DNA from: Bacteroidales bacterium
GTDB taxonomy: Bacteria > Bacteroidota > Bacteroidia > Bacteroidales > UBA932
DNA: 64,000 nucleotides
Reading direction: 5' to 3'
Assembly: GCA_017445755.1 (NCBI GenBank)
Contig: JAFSSE010000027.1
Span: forward strand, 1 to 64,000
In this document: positions 63,604 through 64,000 of the stretch, piece by piece
How the letters are laid out: every line of letters starts with the position of its first letter
How positions within the stretch are numbered: position 1 is the stretch's first letter
The notes under the pieces: generated by a model
What the model saw: only the letters and a program-made list of their open reading frames with translations
Told to the model about the DNA's origin: nothing
Database searches by the model: none
Made by a program: the position numbers and the translations under genes

Positions 63604-64000
63604 TTACAGGGGCAGGTTGTCGTGTTTCTTTGCGGGGAGTTCCTGCTTTTTCGAGGCGAGGAACTCGAGGGCGCGGATTACGCGGAAGCGGGTGTTACGC
63701 GGCTCAATCACGTCATCGATATATCCATAGCGGGCCGCCTGGTAGGGATTCGAGAAGAGCTCTTCGTATTCTTTCTTCTTTTCGGCGAAGATTTCATCCG
63801 CCCGCTCGGGATCGGACTTTATCTCTTTGGAATAGAGGACGTTGACAGCTCCGTCGGCACCCATGACCGCGATTTCGGCCGAGGGCCAGGCGTAGTTGAT
63901 ATCGCCCCGAAGCTGCTTGCAGCTCATTACGATATGGGCTCCTCCGTAGGACTTTCGGAGGGTCACCGTAACCTTAGGGACGGTCGCTTCGCCGTAAGCG
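63604..64000 (-). CDS. Acyl-CoA carboxyltransferase alpha subunit, C-terminal part
   Basis: The last 131 residues of a carboxyltransferase that continues past the right edge. The text AYGEATVPKVTVTLRKSYGGAHIVM, YAWPSAEIAVMGADGAVNVLY, YEELFSNPYQAARYGYIDDVIEPRNTRFRVIRALEFL is that of methylmalonyl-CoA decarboxylase alpha (MmdA) or propionyl-CoA carboxylase beta (PccB). The linked biotin, OadG-like and beta genes favour MmdA. It removes CO2 from methylmalonyl-CoA to give propionyl-CoA, passing CO2 to biotin. A GTG inside is not the true start. Confidence 0.9.
   Translation of the reverse strand, partial: AYGEATVPKVTVTLRKSYGGAHIVMSCKQLRGDINYAWPSAEIAVMGADGAVNVLYSKEIKSDPERADEIFAEKKKEYEELFSNPYQAARYGYIDDVIEPRNTRFRVIRALEFLASKKQELPAKKHDNLPL

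Overview
The window looks like a chromosomal segment of a GC-rich, anaerobic, gut-type member of the Bacteroidales. Four things point there: sigma-ABfr promoters (TTTG, 19-20 bp, TAnnTTTG) upstream of many genes and RNAs; A-rich leaders without clear Shine-Dalgarno sites; L31 type B; and a V-type ATPase operon with a DUF2764 protein next to a Na+-pumping decarboxylase operon. The species cannot be named from sequence alone.

Accessory region, 1-8.2 kb: the N-terminus of an AAA ATPase, a collapsed phage terminase, a rubredoxin operon, and a restriction-type cassette. The cassette has a structured and terminated leader RNA, two methylase proteins (the second frameshifted) and a GIY-YIG/SF2-helicase fusion. 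Between the second methylase and the helicase lie a short reverse-strand transcript and a small ORF. The region ends in 42-bp tandem repeats, a terminator and tRNA-Ser(CGA).

Core region, 8.4-30.6 kb: pckA; a tightly overlapping reverse operon (tamB, RsmI-like methyltransferase, mtaB, PhnP-like hydrolase); tsaD and a COG2509 flavoprotein; mnmA; cdd; SRP RNA; an L-fucose isomerase-like protein; tRNA-Thr(CGU); a BaiN/HI0933 flavoprotein; hsp20; a THUMP-like methyltransferase carrying an in-frame dispersed repeat; a phospho-sugar mutase; ftsE; nth.

Core region, 30.6-45.6 kb: a TPR protein overlapping an outer-membrane barrel; gyrB-pgpH-tig-clpP-clpX with overlaps and short gaps; a candidate structured regulatory RNA in front of a small HTH protein; a DPP-IV-like peptidase; a small membrane protein.

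45.7-52.2 kb: a CE2-like esterase; a reverse operon glmM-namZ-toroid lipoprotein that fits cell-wall sugar salvage; tRNA-Glu(CUC); a candidate sRNA; a decayed hipBA locus; rpmE2.

52.2-64 kb: an esterase and an AlkZ-related protein, then the reverse-strand V-ATPase operon (E, DUF2764, A, B, D, I, K), preceded by a methylmalonyl-CoA decarboxylase operon (alpha partial, OadG-like, biotin carrier, beta). The K subunit keeps all five Na+-ligand residues of the Enterococcus NtpK rotor, so the decarboxylase and the ATPase may share a sodium circuit. A missing base near 58115 merges the A and B subunits into one 1020-residue frame.
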